A stretch of DNA of 64,000 nt from Acinetobacter populi (GTDB lineage: Bacteria > Pseudomonadota > Gammaproteobacteria > Pseudomonadales > Moraxellaceae). The notes under the pieces are model-generated. The model did not search any database. It had not been told where the DNA came from and was given only the letters and a program-made list of their open reading frames with translations. How positions within the stretch are numbered: the stretch's first letter is position 1; each line of letters starts with the position of its first letter. Both the position numbers and the translations under genes were made by a program. The DNA lies in the NCBI RefSeq assembly GCF_002174125.1, contig NZ_NEXX01000007.1:1-64000 (forward strand). The letters run 5' to 3'. Below are positions 31,329-40,475 of the stretch, one piece after another.

Positions 31329-31383
31329 CGCAGTACCAAATCAAGTTTAAAATGAATATAAATAAGCTATATTACATATAACT

Positions 31384-31402
31384 GATAATGATTTCTATTA
31401 CT
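31384..31402. promoter_or_regulatory. Fur-box-like site upstream of the fecI-type gene
   Basis: The 19-bp stretch starts GATAATGATT and matches 13 of 19 positions of the classical Fur consensus, with nine contiguous matches at the left. Its position just upstream of an iron-starvation sigma gene supports Fur control. Confidence 0.6.
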
Positions 31403-31474
31403 AACTATAAATTTTAAATCAAATCCAATGATTTTTTAATTTTTCAATAAAAAAAAATTTCTTACATCTTGGCA

Positions 31475-31511
31475 ATAAAAAATCCTTCCTACCGAAGTAG
31501 AAAGGATTCTA
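31475..31511 (-). terminator. Rho-independent terminator after gcd
   Basis: Read on the minus strand, AATCCTTTCTAC pairs with GTAGGAAGGATT (one bulged base) around a TTCG tetraloop and is followed by TTTTTTATT. It lies 19 bp after the gcd stop. Confidence 0.88.
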
Positions 31512-31529
31512 AGCATTTATATAGACTGA

Positions 31530-33953
31530 TTATTTTTTATCAGGCAATGCATAGGCAATGACGTAATCACCACGATTGGCATTGGTACCGGTACGTGTTG
31601 CACCGCCCACAACCGCAACGACATATTGCTTGCCATCTTGACCGATATAACTCATTGGTGCGCCTTGTCCACCTACAGGCAGACGACCACGCCATAGTTC
31701 TTTACCAGTGTCATTATCAAATGCACGAATATAGTAATCCAGTGAGCCATGGAAGAATGTCAGACCACCTTTGGTGACCAAAGGACCACCCATGGTTGGC
31801 ATACCAATCGGCATATACACACCTGGCACGATTCCGTGTACAGGCGCATCCTGAATGGAACCAACTGGAACCTGCCATTTGGTTTTACCTGTAGTCAAAT
31901 CAATTGCAGTCATGGAACCAAAAGGTGGTTTAAAGCAAGGAACACCCAGTGGAGAAACAAACATTGAACGTACTACACCCCATGGCGTACCATATTGCAC
32001 AGAATATTCACCTTCGGTACTTGGTTTTAAACCAGTACGTTCGGCCACTTCCTGTTTAATAAATTGTCCCCATTGTGCCATACGAATATCATTGACAATC
32101 AAGGTGCCTGTAGAAGCATCAATTGCGCCACCACCCCAGTTAAAGCCACCGTAATAACCCGGATAAATCAGAGTACGTTTTTTATCTGAAAGCGGTGTGA
32201 ATTCCCCTTCCCAACGCATTTGTTTAAACTCAATACGGCAGATCAACTGATCAAAGATTGTACCACCCCACATATCCTTTTCTTTAAAGGGTTCAGTTCC
32301 CACAGAAAGCGCAGAATGTGGCTGTGTAGGCGCAACTTGCATGCCCGGCATGGCATCAGTTGATACTTTGCGTTGTTCAACTGGGAATACAGGTTGACCA
32401 TCACGACGATCAAGTACAAAAATTTGACCACGTTTTGTCAACTGGATAATCACAGGAATGGTTTTACCGTCTTTCGGTAAATCATACAAAATTGGTTGTG
32501 ATGACACATCGTAATCGAACTGGTCAATATTGGCGGTACGGAAGTGCCAGCGCTCTTTCCCTGTTTTTAAATCCACAGCAACAATGGAATCATTATATTC
32601 ATCAGAATATGGATGACGATTGCCAGTCCAGAAGTCAGGTGTTTGGTTACCTGTTGGAAAATATGCCAATCCCAGTTTAGGATCATAGGCAGCAGTTCCC
32701 CAGAAATTTGGTGTTTCAGGTGCATAGTCTTGGCCTTTTGGCAAAGGTGTACTGTCTTTTGCACCACGTGAAGCATCCCAAGCCCAAAGCAATTGACCTG
32801 TGACGACATCATAACCACGAACAACCCCAGAAGGTTCGCCCACGGTCAGGTTATCATTTATACGGCCACCGACCATGATCACACCATCCGCAACCAATGG
32901 TGCTGACGTAACATTATATGTACCTTGATCACTGGTTTTAGGTGTTGGTGTCAAACCTTCGGTAAGATCAACATAACCGCCATTACCAAAACCTTCACAC
33001 AATTTACCTGTTTCGGCATCCAGCGCCAGTAAACGAGCATCAATGGTGGTTTCGATAATACGTTTTTGACATGTGGTTGCAACTGCCTGCGTAGTCGCAG
33101 GAGATGCTGGCGTTTCTGTATTAGCAGCAGGTTGAAGTTTGGCTAAATCCGCATAGCCAACACCACGACAACGCTTCCAGCCTTTGGTACTTTCAGTAAT
33201 TTTGGCTTGCGGATCAAAACGCCATTTTTCCTGACCTGTGACTGGATCCAGTGCAATAACCTTGTTTAAAGGTGTACACAGATACATGGTATTGTCTATC
33301 TTAAGCGGTGTTACCTGATATTCTGCACCATCTACTGCCAGATCACCGGTACGATAAGTCCAGGCCACTTTTAGGTCTTTGACATTATCCCTATTGATTT
33401 GGGTAAACTGGGCAAAACGATTACCAAGCGTATCACGTCCCCAAGCCGGCCAATCGTTGCCATCAACCTGACCCGCATCCGGCTTAATCTCTACCGCTTG
33501 CGTTCCATCTGATTCAACCAATGGATGTACTTTAAACATTCCAGCAATGAAGGCAACAAAGCCCAGAGTTAAAATTGCGCCCAAGCCAAATGCAGGCATT
33601 TTAGCCAACGCAGTATTGCCTTTATTATTTAATAATAAAGGTGCAGCAAAACTTGCCACAGCCGCAATAACAAGGAAAGTAATCACACGTGGTACAAGTT
33701 GCCAGAAGTCGAAACCGACTTCAAATAATGCCCACGCAATATCGACGATTAAAAGAGCCAGAGCCCACCATAATGCAAAAGCACGTAATTTAAAAAAGCC
33801 TAGACCAATCACGATCATCGCAACACCTGCGATAAAATAGAACCATGATCCGCCCAGACTAATTAAATAAATGCCGCCTGCACCTAGACACAAACCTAAA
33901 ATCGCCAGAATAATTCCGGCGATCTTAAGCAATGTAATAAACGCTGTACGCAT
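31530..33953 (-). CDS. gcd: Membrane-bound PQQ-dependent glucose dehydrogenase
   Basis: The 807-residue enzyme oxidises glucose to gluconolactone in the periplasm and feeds electrons to ubiquinone. The first about 150 residues hold five transmembrane helices. The rest is an eight-bladed PQQ propeller with Trp-docking repeats (DPVTGQEKWRFDP, DVVTGQLLWAWDASRG, DLTTGKTKWQVP, DNDTGKELWRGRLP). A Cys-rich insertion near residue 290 is typical of the family. PQQ must be made or taken up, and no pqq genes are in this window. It is monocistronic with its own terminator. Confidence 0.95.
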   Translation of the reverse strand: MRTAFITLLKIAGIILAILGLCLGAGGIYLISLGGSWFYFIAGVAMIVIGLGFFKLRAFALWWALALLIVDIAWALFEVGFDFWQLVPRVITFLVIAAVASFAAPLLLNNKGNTALAKMPAFGLGAILTLGFVAFIAGMFKVHPLVESDGTQAVEIKPDAGQVDGNDWPAWGRDTLGNRFAQFTQINRDNVKDLKVAWTYRTGDLAVDGAEYQVTPLKIDNTMYLCTPLNKVIALDPVTGQEKWRFDPQAKITESTKGWKRCRGVGYADLAKLQPAANTETPASPATTQAVATTCQKRIIETTIDARLLALDAETGKLCEGFGNGGYVDLTEGLTPTPKTSDQGTYNVTSAPLVADGVIMVGGRINDNLTVGEPSGVVRGYDVVTGQLLWAWDASRGAKDSTPLPKGQDYAPETPNFWGTAAYDPKLGLAYFPTGNQTPDFWTGNRHPYSDEYNDSIVAVDLKTGKERWHFRTANIDQFDYDVSSQPILYDLPKDGKTIPVIIQLTKRGQIFVLDRRDGQPVFPVEQRKVSTDAMPGMQVAPTQPHSALSVGTEPFKEKDMWGGTIFDQLICRIEFKQMRWEGEFTPLSDKKRTLIYPGYYGGFNWGGGAIDASTGTLIVNDIRMAQWGQFIKQEVAERTGLKPSTEGEYSVQYGTPWGVVRSMFVSPLGVPCFKPPFGSMTAIDLTTGKTKWQVPVGSIQDAPVHGIVPGVYMPIGMPTMGGPLVTKGGLTFFHGSLDYYIRAFDNDTGKELWRGRLPVGGQGAPMSYIGQDGKQYVVAVVGGATRTGTNANRGDYVIAYALPDKK

Positions 33954-34148
33954 ATTTATTGTCCATCTTAAAACGGGTGATATAAAATTTTTGACATTTT
34001 ATCTATGGCTGCAACAGGAAAAATATACTTTGCAAAATCTTTTCATTACAAGTTTTCCGATAACACCAGAGATAAAGAGTTGAACTTAATTCTGCTATCC
34101 ACATAAGAAGCAGTTTGGTGAACGCATCTCACCATGCTATACACTCCA

Positions 34149-34197
34149 CATAAAGCACATAACTTTTCCTGTTATGTCACTAGACAACCGCTTTATG
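34149..34197. repeat. Bulged inverted repeat upstream of gcd
   Basis: The 15-nt arm CATAAAGCACATAAC (34149-34163) pairs completely with two segments, GTTATGT (34171-34177) and GCTTTATG (34190-34197), split by a 12-nt bulge. It could be an RNA structure or an operator. No T-run follows. Confidence 0.45.
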
Positions 34198-34543
34198 TTT
34201 GTTTCGAAGTGATTGTTTAAATCCTAAGGACAAAATATAATAAGACAAAAGCTCATTTCCCTGTTTCATCCTTAGCGTTGAGTATTTTTAGTTTTGATAA
34301 CAATGTATGGATGCAATTGCTAATAAAACTTATTACCAAATAACAATACTCTCAATCCGACTACTATTGTGCACCAAAATTTAACAAAGTGTGACATTAA
34401 TTTATAAGATCTTCAATTTTTAACTAAAATAAAAACAGTTTGAACCGTATTGGCGCCAAAATTAATCACATCATCAATAAAATAAATAGTAGCTATCTCT
34501 CCATAAAAGTAAGCTAAGAGGTTGTAAAGTAAATAAAAGGCAT

Positions 34544-34578
34544 TAAAAAAGACCAAGCCCTTTGCTCTACAAAGGGCT
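34544..34578 (-). terminator. Rho-independent terminator after the AGCS symporter gene
   Basis: AGCCCTTTG (34556-34564) pairs with CAAAGGGCT (34570-34578), a 9-bp stem. Read on the minus strand it is followed, after a short spacer, by TTTTTT. It lies 22 bp after the symporter stop. Confidence 0.85.
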
Positions 34579-34599
34579 GGACAAACAATGAAAACTCAA

Positions 34600-36090
34600 T
34601 CAGTCTGCATTCGGTTTAATTTCACCCGATTTCACTTTTGCCAAGAAGCCATTGACTTCTTTTTTTACAATCGGCAATAGGAAATACAGACCAAGCACGT
34701 TAAAGAACGCAAGGACAAATACCAACGCATCTGCCAAATCGATAACTGAACCTAGGCTCATGGTTGCTGCAAGAATACTGACAGCACAGAACACAAACTT
34801 ATAGGCTGTTGCACCACGATTACCAAACAAATATTGCCAGCCTTTTAGACCATAATAAGACCAAGTCAACATGGTGGTAAAAGCAAACAACACAATGGAA
34901 ATGGTGAGGACAATATCAAAACCAGGTAATACAGAATTAAATGCATGTGTAGTAATTAATACACCTGAATATTCTTTTAACAAATAAGAACCTGTCACCA
35001 CGACCACCAATGCCGTAATCGTATTGAGAATCACCGTATCAAAAAATGGTTCAAGTAGGGCAACCAAACCTTCTGTCGCAGGCTCTTTTGTTTTTACTGC
35101 AGCATGGGCAATCGGTGCAGAACCAAAGCCGGCTTCATTGGAAAACGATGCACGCTTTAACCCTTGCATTAATGCACCAATAAAACCACCAAAAGCAGCA
35201 TCAGGGGTAAATGCACTACTAATGATCAGGGCAAATGCGCCAGGAATTGCAGAGAAATGCTTAGCAAGAATAATAAATGCAGCACCCATATACACAAATA
35301 CCATCAATGGCACCAGAAAACTGGCAACTTTAGCAATACTTTTAATCCCACCAATAATGACGATACCACAAGCAACACCAAAGAATAATCCTAACCAGAC
35401 TGCACCACTTTCCATTTTAAACTGATGCATAATTTGACTGGTTGCCTGATTGACCTGAAACAGATTACCAATACCAAAAGCACTCACTGCCAAAATAATC
35501 GCTGCCACTACACCCATGATTTTACCAAAGCGGGGAAATCCTCGTTCAGTGAGTCCTGCTTTGAGATAGTACATCGGCCCACCAGATACATTGCCTTGGG
35601 CATCAATATGACGGTATTTCACACCTAAAGTACATTCGGTAAATTTGGTTGCCATACCAAAAAAACCCATCATGACCATCCAGAATGCAGCCCCCGGTCC
35701 ACCAAGTGCAATCGCAATCGCAACCCCGGCAATGTTTCCGAGACCAAGTGTTCCTGAAAGCGCAGCACTTAAGGCCTGAAAATGGCTGACTTCACCAGGA
35801 TGTGCCTTGTCACTGAATTTGCCACGCAAGATTTGTGTGGCAAGTTTAAATTCCCGAATTTGAATAAAACCAAAATAAAATGTACAGACAACCGAAGCAA
35901 TACCAAGCCAGGCGACAATCCAGATAATGTCAGTTCCCGGGATATTGGCAAATACAACCTTACTGATTGCATTGGCAGTGGGTTCAACAGCATCAGCAAT
36001 GATTTGATCAATTGATCTTGGGGTAGCGTCTGATGCAAAGCTAAACGTCGAAACAAACATAAAAAATAATGCTGTAAATATTTTTTGCAT
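34600..36090 (-). CDS. Alanine/glycine:cation symporter, AGCS family
   Basis: The 496-residue transporter couples uptake of alanine or glycine (possibly D-isomers as well) to Na+ or H+. SGTLGLGNIAGVAIAIALGGPGAAFWM is the AGCS signature near residue 110, and about 11 helices are predicted. I chose ATG 36090 (MQKIFTALFF), preceded by AAGGGTG, which exposes a cleavable signal-like N-terminus ending near SFASDA; the longer reading lacks a ribosome site. It lies downstream of dsdA on the same strand, so D-amino acid supply is possible, but a 430-bp gap separates them. Confidence 0.92.
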   Translation of the reverse strand: MQKIFTALFFMFVSTFSFASDATPRSIDQIIADAVEPTANAISKVVFANIPGTDIIWIVAWLGIASVVCTFYFGFIQIREFKLATQILRGKFSDKAHPGEVSHFQALSAALSGTLGLGNIAGVAIAIALGGPGAAFWMVMMGFFGMATKFTECTLGVKYRHIDAQGNVSGGPMYYLKAGLTERGFPRFGKIMGVVAAIILAVSAFGIGNLFQVNQATSQIMHQFKMESGAVWLGLFFGVACGIVIIGGIKSIAKVASFLVPLMVFVYMGAAFIILAKHFSAIPGAFALIISSAFTPDAAFGGFIGALMQGLKRASFSNEAGFGSAPIAHAAVKTKEPATEGLVALLEPFFDTVILNTITALVVVVTGSYLLKEYSGVLITTHAFNSVLPGFDIVLTISIVLFAFTTMLTWSYYGLKGWQYLFGNRGATAYKFVFCAVSILAATMSLGSVIDLADALVFVLAFFNVLGLYFLLPIVKKEVNGFLAKVKSGEIKPNAD

Positions 36091-36282
36091 TGTGGTCACC
36101 CTTAAATATTTAGTGGATACACCTGATTTGCGTATCATCATCTATTTAGCATTTGCAGAAATCGTCTACCATCAGCAAGTTTCAAAAATCAGCTGATTAC
36201 ATAGATAATTTCTACATTTATGAAATTTTACTTAGCAATAGATGCACTAAGTCCAAAAACTTATAAACTCAGAAATGTTGGT

Positions 36283-36528
36283 TTATAAAATACCTCGTCC
36301 ATCGAATGCAAGAATCGAACCTACTCTTAACTCATTGATTAATTTATTCAATGATGAAGCAAATTCCATGTTTAATTGTGCATGCTTAATACTGACTCGA
36401 TGCAGTTGCACAAGTTCAACATCAATCATGCTTTTAAGGTGTATTGTCATATGCTGGGGATCAGTATATTTGATGATATGGTAGTGAAATACCGATCTAT
36501 CCTTCCTTAAGATTAGAGATCGATTCAA
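36283..36528 (-). CDS. Possible small or remnant gene downstream of dsdA
   Basis: I do not recognise this frame of up to 81 codons. It can only begin at a TTG that overlaps the dsdA stop, or at an internal ATG (36450) with no ribosome site, although AAGGAAGG occurs within it. The translation has a plausible protein composition, while the opposite strand reads as a Ser/Cys/Arg-rich shadow. It may be a remnant of a lost gene or a translationally coupled small protein. Confidence 0.22.
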   Translation of the reverse strand: MNRSLILRKDRSVFHYHIIKYTDPQHMTIHLKSMIDVELVQLHRVSIKHAQLNMEFASSLNKLINELRVGSILAFDGRGIL

Positions 36529-37859
36529 TCCTTCAAATACACCTCTTCACCATACTTTTGAAACTTTTGCATTTCTTCAGAGGGAACTAAAGAACCTCCT
36601 GTACTCCAGATAATATGGGTTGCCTGACTGGTCGCGATGTTGTGATCGGTCAAATAACGTTGTCCTTCATCGGTTTGTGTTAATAATACCGACCCATGTA
36701 AACTCGCCGCAGCAGATGGCTCAAGTTCAATATTTTCCGTTGCTTTGATCATATGCAGGTTTTTATATAAAGTGTTATCAGAAACGGTAAATACACCAGA
36801 GAGTAAGGATTGCATGATCGGACTGACCAAATAGGAAGCCTGACCAACCGCCAATCCATCTGCTTCGGTACGATTATCCAAACCAATGTCATATACCGAA
36901 ACTGATGTATCTTGGCCAGAAGCCAACTGAACCAGCATACACGGAGATGCTACTGGCTCTGCAAAGAAACAATGCACATGTTCACCAAAAATTGCTTTAA
37001 GGCCATAGGTGATCCCGCCGGGTGCACCGCCGACACCACAGGGAATGTATACAAATAACGGATGTTCTTTATCAACAATACGATGCTGTGCTTTCAGTTG
37101 TGCTGCAAGATGTTCCGCAGCAGCAGCATAGCCTAGAAAAAGTAAAATCGACTGTTCATCGTCAACAAAATGACATTTCGGATTACTCAGAGCTTCTTTA
37201 CGACCGGCTTCTACCGCTTCCACATAATCACCGCTATGCTCAATGACTTTTACACCTCGACGACGTAAGCGCTCTTTTTTCCATTCTTTGGCATCTACAG
37301 ACATATGCACAATGGTAGAAAAGCCTAAGGCTGCTGCCATGATGCCAATACTTAGTCCAAGATTACCGGTACTGCCTACAGCAACTGAATATTGAGAAAA
37401 TAGTGCCTTGGCTTGATCTGATGCCAATGTGACTAAGTTTTCATTTTCTGCAATCAGGTGATTTTCAATTGCAATTTTTTCTGCAACTGCAATCACCTCA
37501 TGAAAGCCACCTCTAGCCTTGACTGAACCTGCAATCGGCAAGGCATGATCTGATTTTAGAAACCATTTCTGGTCGTGCTGTGTATGATATGTAGGATCCA
37601 AATGTTGCTGTAATTGAGCTAACTCAACCAACTCAGATTCAATCACACCCTGTGTCTGTTCAAGTTCAGGGAAAAGACGCATCAGCAAGTCTCTGCTTCT
37701 TAACAATCTGTTTTGCGCTACTTCGATATCCTCTATTTGAAGCGTATCAGGATAGCTTAGGGTTGCACCCAATTTTGCATTAATCCAAAATGTCGGTGTT
37801 TTGGCGCATAACTTGCTTAACAGTTCGTCCGGAAAACCAATAGAATCCAAATCCATCAT
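36525..37859 (-). CDS. dsdA: D-serine dehydratase (D-serine ammonia-lyase)
   Basis: This 444-residue PLP enzyme converts D-serine to pyruvate and ammonia. SVKARGGFHEV holds the Schiff-base Lys (about 114), VGSTGNLGLSIG is the phosphate-binding glycine loop, and PCGVGGAPGGITYGLK the second glycine-rich segment. Length matches E. coli DsdA. It diverges from a LysR regulator with a 102-bp gap, the arrangement of dsdA-dsdC. The downstream symporter on the same strand may supply substrate. Confidence 0.94.
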   Translation of the reverse strand: MMDLDSIGFPDELLSKLCAKTPTFWINAKLGATLSYPDTLQIEDIEVAQNRLLRSRDLLMRLFPELEQTQGVIESELVELAQLQQHLDPTYHTQHDQKWFLKSDHALPIAGSVKARGGFHEVIAVAEKIAIENHLIAENENLVTLASDQAKALFSQYSVAVGSTGNLGLSIGIMAAALGFSTIVHMSVDAKEWKKERLRRRGVKVIEHSGDYVEAVEAGRKEALSNPKCHFVDDEQSILLFLGYAAAAEHLAAQLKAQHRIVDKEHPLFVYIPCGVGGAPGGITYGLKAIFGEHVHCFFAEPVASPCMLVQLASGQDTSVSVYDIGLDNRTEADGLAVGQASYLVSPIMQSLLSGVFTVSDNTLYKNLHMIKATENIELEPSAAASLHGSVLLTQTDEGQRYLTDHNIATSQATHIIWSTGGSLVPSEEMQKFQKYGEEVYLKD

Positions 37860-37961
37860 ATGATCTCTTTGCTCATAAAATTATCTACGCTAAAAATATG
37901 AAACAATTGGATTGTGATGAAAAATGATATTTACTTTAGGTGCTATTAGTGGAGCTAATCT

Positions 37962-38897
37962 ATGCGACTCGATATGATCAGTCTTGATGCGCTACGAACT
38001 TTTGAAGTTTCAGCACATGAATTAAGCTTTACCAAAGCCGCACTTCACCTCAATATCACCCAAAGTGCGGTAAGTCAGCAAATACGGATGCTGGAGAGTA
38101 GATTAGGCTACCCTCTTTTTATTCGTCTGGCGCGAAGTCTGGTTCTGACTGAAAAAGGCAAAATATTATTTGAATCCATCTCAAAATCTTTTTATGAAAT
38201 TAATCGTACCCTGAATTATCTCGATGAACCGAATACACAATTACAAATTAATTGTCTACCATCATTTGCCTTACAATGGTTAATGCCACGTTTAAGTACT
38301 TTTTATTTAAATCAAACCAATATTCTCATTAAATTAAAAGCTGAGTTTCAGGAATTAAATCATTATCAGATGCAAACTGATAATATTGATCTAGGCATAA
38401 GATTCGATCCGGATGGACAGACTGATCTGCATACAGAAATTTTGATGGATGAATATTTAATTCCTGTGGCAACACCACAATACTTAAAACAACATCCGTT
38501 ATTTGCAGCCGGGCATTCTTTAGAAAATGTCACCTTATTACACGACTCTATGCCCTGGATTGACGCACCACAATATATTGAATGGCGAACATGGATGGAA
38601 AATGCCAAACCAGAATGGTTAACAGACCTAGGTGGAATTGAATTTAATTTGTCTAGTTTGGCCATCAGTGCAGCCCTTAATCATCAAGGTGTAGCGATTG
38701 GCAGAACAGCGCTAGTTTATGATGACATCATGAATGGAAATTTGGTTAATGTTTTTAATTTACCGGTACGTTCCCGAGCAAGTTATAAAATTTTATATGC
38801 CGAGGAACAACATGCAGTAATCCATACTTTCTTAAAATGGTTAAAAGAAGAATCTGCGATATATTGCAAAAATCGCAATGTCTGTTTTGATCTTTAA
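37962..38897 (+). CDS. dsdC: LysR-type regulator, DsdC-like
   Basis: The 311-residue LysR regulator has an N-terminal helix-turn-helix (LSFTKAALHLNITQSAVSQQIRMLESRLG, about 20-48) and a substrate-binding effector domain. It is related to the GcvA/DsdC branch. Divergent orientation from dsdA suggests it activates dsdA in response to D-serine. The ATG at 37962 follows GTGGAG. It converges with the FAD-linked oxidase gene, with a 10-bp hairpin between. Confidence 0.85.
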   Translation: MRLDMISLDALRTFEVSAHELSFTKAALHLNITQSAVSQQIRMLESRLGYPLFIRLARSLVLTEKGKILFESISKSFYEINRTLNYLDEPNTQLQINCLPSFALQWLMPRLSTFYLNQTNILIKLKAEFQELNHYQMQTDNIDLGIRFDPDGQTDLHTEILMDEYLIPVATPQYLKQHPLFAAGHSLENVTLLHDSMPWIDAPQYIEWRTWMENAKPEWLTDLGGIEFNLSSLAISAALNHQGVAIGRTALVYDDIMNGNLVNVFNLPVRSRASYKILYAEEQHAVIHTFLKWLKEESAIYCKNRNVCFDL

Positions 38898-38920
38898 TTA
38901 AATACTTAATAATTAACGTA

Positions 38921-38946
38921 TTCAGGGAGAATCAAATCTCCCTGAA
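38921..38946. terminator. Symmetric hairpin between convergent genes
   Basis: TTCAGGGAGA (38921-38930) pairs perfectly with TCTCCCTGAA (38937-38946). It lies between the stops of dsdC (38897) and the oxidase (38970). There is no clear U-tract in either direction, so termination is inferred from position. Confidence 0.5.
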
Positions 38947-38969
38947 GATTATAATGTTAAAATAACCGT

Positions 38970-40364
38970 TTAACTTGATTTAAACACTTTATGCGGATTT
39001 AAAATCCCATTGGGATCAAATAATTGTTTTAACTGCTTCATCACATTTAATGCATTTTCATCGACAGAATAATGTAAATAATCCCGTTTTAATAAACCAA
39101 TGCCGTGTTCTGCCGAAATAGAACCTTTAAATTGACGCACCACATCATAAACAATTTCATCAAGACCATAAATCAAGTCATCAATAACCTGCTCTTCCTG
39201 ATCTTTTAAGTCGAGAATAATGTGCATATTACTATCGCCAATATGACCAAAGAATAAACTCACCAATTGCGGATATTGTTTTGCAATGCGATCCTGACAA
39301 ATCGCCTTAAACTCACCCAATTGACCAATCGGCATACTCACATCAAAACACAATGGTCGACCAGTACTAGAAATTTCGGCAGGCACTGTTTCACGGATCA
39401 ACCATAACTGATGCGCCTGTGCCTGCGTTTGTGCGATCACAGCATCGAGAATTTCACCGGTTTCAAATAATTCCGCCAGAATATTTTCAAGATCTTCGGC
39501 ACTGCCTTCTACATCAAATACCGCATAAATCGGATAATGTTGGCTCAAAGGATTGGCATGATTTTGCATCCAAGAAAGACTGAGTTGATAATACTCATCC
39601 CACATCACTTCAAATGCATTGGGTGTGGTTAAGCGTTTTTGCAAATGTCTTAATAATTTTACAGCGGATAAATAATCTGGAAATGCGCATAAGCATGTGG
39701 TGAGCTCTTTGGGCTGTGGTGAAAGTTTTAGTACAGCTCGTGTCACAATACCTAGTGTACCCTCTGCACCAATAAAGTTTTGTTTTAGATCATAACCGGC
39801 ATTGTTTTTAATCATTTTATTCATCAGATTTAAAACACGACCATCGGCCAAGACCACTTCCATGCCCAAGACGTGATCACGCATCATGCCATAGCGAATT
39901 ACCGAAAGGCCACCGGCATTAGTCGCAATATTTCCGCCAATCTGGCAAGAACCACGACCACCAACATCGACCGGAAAATACAAATCTGCTGCCCGTGCTG
40001 CATTCTGTGCTTCTTCCAATGTTAAGCCAGCTTCTACAGTCATGGTTGAGGCATAGGGATCAATTTCTTCAATTTGATTCATCTTGTCCAGTGCAATCAC
40101 GATTTCATTGGCTTCTGCGATACCAGCACCAGCAACCCCAGTCATGCCACCTTGCGGCACGATTGGCTGCTTTAACTCATTACAAATGGCAAGAATTTTC
40201 GAGACTTGTTCCGTTGTTTTCGGAAATACTACTGCAAAAGGCTGAATATGCTTGTAGTTACTCCAATCGGTATAATGTCGAATATTAATTGCTTCACCCA
40301 TCGCAATTTGATGATCAGCCAAAAATTCACGACAACGTGCAATGGCTTGATGCTGGGTACTCAT
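38970..40364 (-). CDS. FAD-linked D-2-hydroxyacid dehydrogenase (GlcD/D2HGDH type)
   Basis: The 464-residue flavoprotein oxidises a D-2-hydroxy acid, such as D-lactate, glycolate or D-2-hydroxyglutarate. A PCMH-type FAD domain spans about 35-215 (PQGGMTGVAGAG and GGNIATNAGGLSVIRYGMMR bind the flavin). The C-terminal cap contains FFGHIGDSNMHI with the metal- or substrate-binding histidines, and EHGIG near the end. I chose ATG 40364 (MSTQHQA), preceded by AAAGGA. It runs towards dsdC. The exact substrate cannot be assigned. Confidence 0.85.
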   Translation of the reverse strand: MSTQHQAIARCREFLADHQIAMGEAINIRHYTDWSNYKHIQPFAVVFPKTTEQVSKILAICNELKQPIVPQGGMTGVAGAGIAEANEIVIALDKMNQIEEIDPYASTMTVEAGLTLEEAQNAARAADLYFPVDVGGRGSCQIGGNIATNAGGLSVIRYGMMRDHVLGMEVVLADGRVLNLMNKMIKNNAGYDLKQNFIGAEGTLGIVTRAVLKLSPQPKELTTCLCAFPDYLSAVKLLRHLQKRLTTPNAFEVMWDEYYQLSLSWMQNHANPLSQHYPIYAVFDVEGSAEDLENILAELFETGEILDAVIAQTQAQAHQLWLIRETVPAEISSTGRPLCFDVSMPIGQLGEFKAICQDRIAKQYPQLVSLFFGHIGDSNMHIILDLKDQEEQVIDDLIYGLDEIVYDVVRQFKGSISAEHGIGLLKRDYLHYSVDENALNVMKQLKQLFDPNGILNPHKVFKSS

Positions 40365-40475
40365 AATTGATCCTTTTACCATTTGAAATGTATTTCTGCT
40401 AATAGTATTGGGCCAATCTTAGAAATTTCCAATTTATAAGAAAAATAAAGCTATTTTCCTTTAAAATAATTTTAA

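Larger units (their letters stand above)
33954..34599. other. Long intergenic region upstream of gcd; hairpins but no gene
   Basis: These 646 bp hold no coding frame. Structures seen are a bulged hairpin (34149-34197), a TTGGCGCCAA palindrome (34450-34459) and the agcS terminator (34544-34578). The gcd promoter should lie in the left part. Confidence 0.5.

Noticed and set aside
36091..36524. Glycine riboswitch upstream of the AGCS symporter
   Set aside because: Such transporters are often riboswitch-controlled, but the conserved glycine-aptamer GGAGAG-type segments were not found on the minus strand.
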